The notes under the pieces were generated by a model. That model saw nothing but the letters and a program-made list of their open reading frames with translations, was not told where the DNA came from and made no database searches. The translations under genes were made by a program, and so were the position numbers. This document shows positions 4,094 to 6,521 of a DNA stretch of 6,521 bases, piece by piece. The DNA is from Phototrophicales bacterium (GTDB lineage: Bacteria; Chloroflexota; Anaerolineae; Aggregatilineales; Phototrophicaceae), in assembly GCA_002794515.1 (NCBI GenBank), contig PGTJ01000145.1, positions 1 through 6,521 of the forward strand, given 5' to 3'. Each line of letters opens with the position of its first letter. Position 1 is the stretch's first letter.

Positions 4094-6521
4094 TTATTGT
4101 TTCATAAAACCGCGTAGCACGGTTTGTAAAATGCCACCATTGCGATAATATTCCACCTCAATTGGGGTATCTAGGCGGGCAATCACTTTGAATGTACGGA
4201 CATTTCCACCTTGATCAACGGCGCGAACAGTCAGTTCTTGTTTGGGTTGGATGTTATCATCTAGCCCAACAATATCGAATGTTTCGTGACCGGTTAATCC
4301 GAGCGATTGCCAGCTTTCGCCTGCTTTGAATACCAACGGCAACACCCCCATCATCACCAAATTGCTACGATGGATGCGCTCAAAACTTTCGGCGATGACC
4401 GCTTTCACACCCAGCAAAAATGTGCCTTTCGCCGCCCAGTCGCGGCTACTGCCCATGCCGTAATCTTTGCCCGCGAGGATGATGAGCGGTGTTCTATCGG
4501 CTTGATATTTCATCGAGGCATCATAAATCGACATTTGCTCACCTGTTGGCAGGTAATAGGTGACATTGCCTTCGCTCCCTGGCACCAACATATTGCGTAA
4601 ACGCACATTGGCAAATGTGCCACGAGTCATCACCCGATCATTGCCTCGCCGTGTGCCATATGTATTGAAGTCGCGCTTGCTTACGCCTTTGCTGAGCAAA
4701 TATTGACCAGCAGGGCTTTTTTCGGCAATATCACCCGCAGGCGAGATGTGGTCTGTCGTCACTGAATCGGCAAACAGCGCCAATGCCCGTGCGCCATTGA
4801 TGGGTTGAATCGGCGAGACTTCGAGGGGCATATTCACAAAGAAGGGTGGTTCTTGGATATAGGTGCTATCTTCGTTCCAGTTATATACCGGTTCTGCACT
4901 GCTGGGGATGGCGTTCCACATCGGGTTGCCATCATAGACATTGCTATATTGTTTTTTGAACATCTCTGGCGAGAGGCTATTTTGCAAGACTTCGAGAATT
5001 TCATCTTGGCTGGGCCAAATATCGCGCAAATAAACTGGGTTGCCTTGTTTATCTGTGCCGATAGGCTCTGTTTCCCAATCGATGTCCACCGTCCCCGCGA
5101 GGGCATACGCCACCACCATCGGCGGAGAGGCGAGATAATTGGCACGCACATCGGGATTGATGCGCCCCGCAAAGTTCCGATTGCCACTCAACACGGCAGT
5201 GGCGACCAAATCGCCCTCATGAATGGCTTTAGATACATTTTCGGGCATGGGACCGCTATTGCCGATGCAGGTGGTGCATCCATAACCAACGGTGTGGAAG
5301 CCGATTTCTTCTAAATAGGGGGTTAAGCCCGCTTTATTCAGATATTCTGTCACCACTTTCGAGCCAGGTGCGAGGCTGGTCTTGACATATGGTTTGCGAT
5401 TTAAGCCCCGCTCAACCGCCTTTTTGGCTAATAACCCCGCGCCGACCATGACAGACGGATTGCTGGTATTGGTACAACTGGTGATAGCGGCGATAACCAC
5501 CGCCCCATGTGTGATCTCGGTCGAGTGTCCGTTATCTTTGACAACGGCTTTGGCATTCACTTTTTCTTCGGGCAAGGCAAAGCCTTGTGGACCCAATGGG
5601 GCAGTCAACACCTTTTTGAAGTGGCTTTTCACTTCGCGCACCAACACACGGTCTTGTGGACGTTGTGGACCCGCCATGCTCGGTTCGATCGTACTCAGGT
5701 CGAGTTCGAGCGTATCGTTGAAGATGGGATCTGGTGTATCATCAGTGCGGAACAAGCCTTGTTCTTTATGATAAACCTCCACCCATTTGATGAGCGATTC
5801 ATCCCGCCCTGTGCGACGCAGATAATTCAGTGTCTCGTCATCCACAGGGAAGAAGCCCATTGTTGCACCATATTCAGGTGCCATGTTAGCGATGGTGGCG
5901 CGATCTGGCAAGGACATGGTCGATAACCCTGCGCCGTAAAATTCGACAAATTTATCAACAACACCTTTTTTACGAAGCATCTGGGTGACGACCAGCACTA
6001 AATCGGTGGCAGTCGCCCCTTGTGGCAATTTACCGGTCAATTTCACGCCGATGACTTGTGGCATGAGCATGTAAATCGGTTGTCCGAGCATGGCGGCTTC
6101 TGCTTCGATGCCACCCACACCCCATCCCAACACACCCAAGCCGTTAATCATGGTGGTGTGGCTATCTGTGCCGACCAACGAATCGGGAAATACGACCCGT
6201 TCACCATTCACCACATTCGATTGTACAACTTTTGCCAAATATTCTAAATTGACCTGATGCACAATGCCTGTGGCGGGCGGTACAACCTTAAAGTTATCGA
6301 AGGCTTTTTGCCCCCAATGCAAAAATTCGTAGCGCTCACGATTGCGCTCAAACTCGAACTCGGCATTCACGCGCAACGCATCGCGCATGGCGAAGGCATC
6401 GACTTGTACCGAATGGTCAATGACCAAATCGACAGGGATGGTGGGGTTGATTTTTTGTGGATTGCCACCCATCCGTATCATGGCGCTACGGAGCGCCGCC
6501 AAATCGACAACACACGCCACC
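4094..6521 (-). CDS. acnA: Aconitate hydratase A, 5'-truncated by the window edge
   Basis: This is aconitase (citrate to isocitrate via cis-aconitate) of the TCA cycle, a cytosolic [4Fe-4S] enzyme. About 808 residues are visible. The first ones (ACVVDLAALRSAM) match roughly residue 90 of E. coli AcnA, so some 85-95 residues are missing and the full length would be near 900. The GTG at 6520 is an internal Val codon, not a start. Catalytic stretches seen are VIDHSVQVD, GTDSHTTMINGLG and GGIEAEAAMLGQP. The cluster Cys are in SCTN (TGT codon at 5476-5474, visible residue 349) and CTTC (codons 5278-5276 and 5269-5267, residues 415 and 418). The spacing of 66 and 3 residues equals that of E. coli C435/C501/C504. 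Swivel domain 4 comes last, starting around NGARALALFADSVTTDHISP and including GSSRDWAAKG (near residue 690), with the active-site Ser/Arg. Every key motif visible is intact. A downstream hairpin and a new promoter separate it from the CNNM gene. Confidence 0.97.
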   Translation of the reverse strand, partial: VACVVDLAALRSAMIRMGGNPQKINPTIPVDLVIDHSVQVDAFAMRDALRVNAEFEFERNRERYEFLHWGQKAFDNFKVVPPATGIVHQVNLEYLAKVVQSNVVNGERVVFPDSLVGTDSHTTMINGLGVLGWGVGGIEAEAAMLGQPIYMLMPQVIGVKLTGKLPQGATATDLVLVVTQMLRKKGVVDKFVEFYGAGLSTMSLPDRATIANMAPEYGATMGFFPVDDETLNYLRRTGRDESLIKWVEVYHKEQGLFRTDDTPDPIFNDTLELDLSTIEPSMAGPQRPQDRVLVREVKSHFKKVLTAPLGPQGFALPEEKVNAKAVVKDNGHSTEITHGAVVIAAITSCTNTSNPSVMVGAGLLAKKAVERGLNRKPYVKTSLAPGSKVVTEYLNKAGLTPYLEEIGFHTVGYGCTTCIGNSGPMPENVSKAIHEGDLVATAVLSGNRNFAGRINPDVRANYLASPPMVVAYALAGTVDIDWETEPIGTDKQGNPVYLRDIWPSQDEILEVLQNSLSPEMFKKQYSNVYDGNPMWNAIPSSAEPVYNWNEDSTYIQEPPFFVNMPLEVSPIQPINGARALALFADSVTTDHISPAGDIAEKSPAGQYLLSKGVSKRDFNTYGTRRGNDRVMTRGTFANVRLRNMLVPGSEGNVTYYLPTGEQMSIYDASMKYQADRTPLIILAGKDYGMGSSRDWAAKGTFLLGVKAVIAESFERIHRSNLVMMGVLPLVFKAGESWQSLGLTGHETFDIVGLDDNIQPKQELTVRAVDQGGNVRTFKVIARLDTPIEVEYYRNGGILQTVLRGFMKQ

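Noticed and set aside
4805..5314. Long plus-strand open frames opposite aconitase
   Set aside because: They are antisense shadows of a strongly conserved gene; their translations show no recognisable domains.
6518..6520. GTG as start codon of aconitase
   Set aside because: Comparison with AcnA shows conserved protein continuing upstream; this is an internal Val and the gene is cut by the window edge.
1..6521. Mobile elements, CRISPR arrays, toxin-antitoxin or defence genes
   Set aside because: I saw no regularly spaced repeats, transposase motifs or small paired genes; all long conserved frames are housekeeping-type or surface proteins.

Overview
This 6.5-kb window holds five protein-coding genes and compact, hairpin-rich spacers. 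It looks like chromosome from a free-living, aerobic, moderately balanced-GC bacterium. A secreted tandem-FAS1 protein with a Thr/Pro linker, a small SpoIIAA/STAS-like protein, a bacterial-type aconitase A and a PaaG-like crotonase would fit Chloroflexota (Anaerolineae-like), but this is an impression from protein style and no taxonomic marker is present. There are no tRNA or rRNA genes, insertion sequences, phage genes or CRISPR arrays.

Layout: (1) 21-431, minus: a small STAS/SpoIIAA-like protein. (2) 432-588: a divergent control region with an extended -10 promoter for the plus-strand gene, a weaker candidate for the minus-strand gene, and a two-part 39-nt dyad (507-545) that runs into the plus promoter. 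(3) 589-1686, plus: an exported protein with two FAS1 (fasciclin) domains. (4) 1687-1957: a spacer with four hairpins. One is a good intrinsic terminator (1746-1777). Two have the same 9-nt core (GCTCAAAGC) inside unrelated arms. (5) 1958-2755, plus: a crotonase-fold enoyl-CoA hydratase/isomerase. Its start is set by an AGGAG site, 138 nt inside the longest open frame. (6) 2763-3959, minus: a CNNM/CBS (HlyC/CorC-type) membrane protein that converges on the crotonase with only 7 nt between the stop codons. (7) 3960-4093: a spacer with a hairpin after the aconitase gene and an extended -10 promoter for the CNNM gene. (8) 4094-6521, minus: aconitase A, whose first ~85-95 residues lie beyond the window edge.

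The genes do not form one pathway. Aconitase belongs to the TCA cycle, the crotonase to acyl-CoA metabolism, the FAS1 protein to the cell exterior, the CNNM protein to membrane ion homeostasis, and the STAS-like protein possibly to regulation. Each seems to be its own transcription unit. I found no convincing new multi-gene system. The signals most worth checking are non-coding: the dyad over the FAS1 promoter and the repeated-core hairpins.
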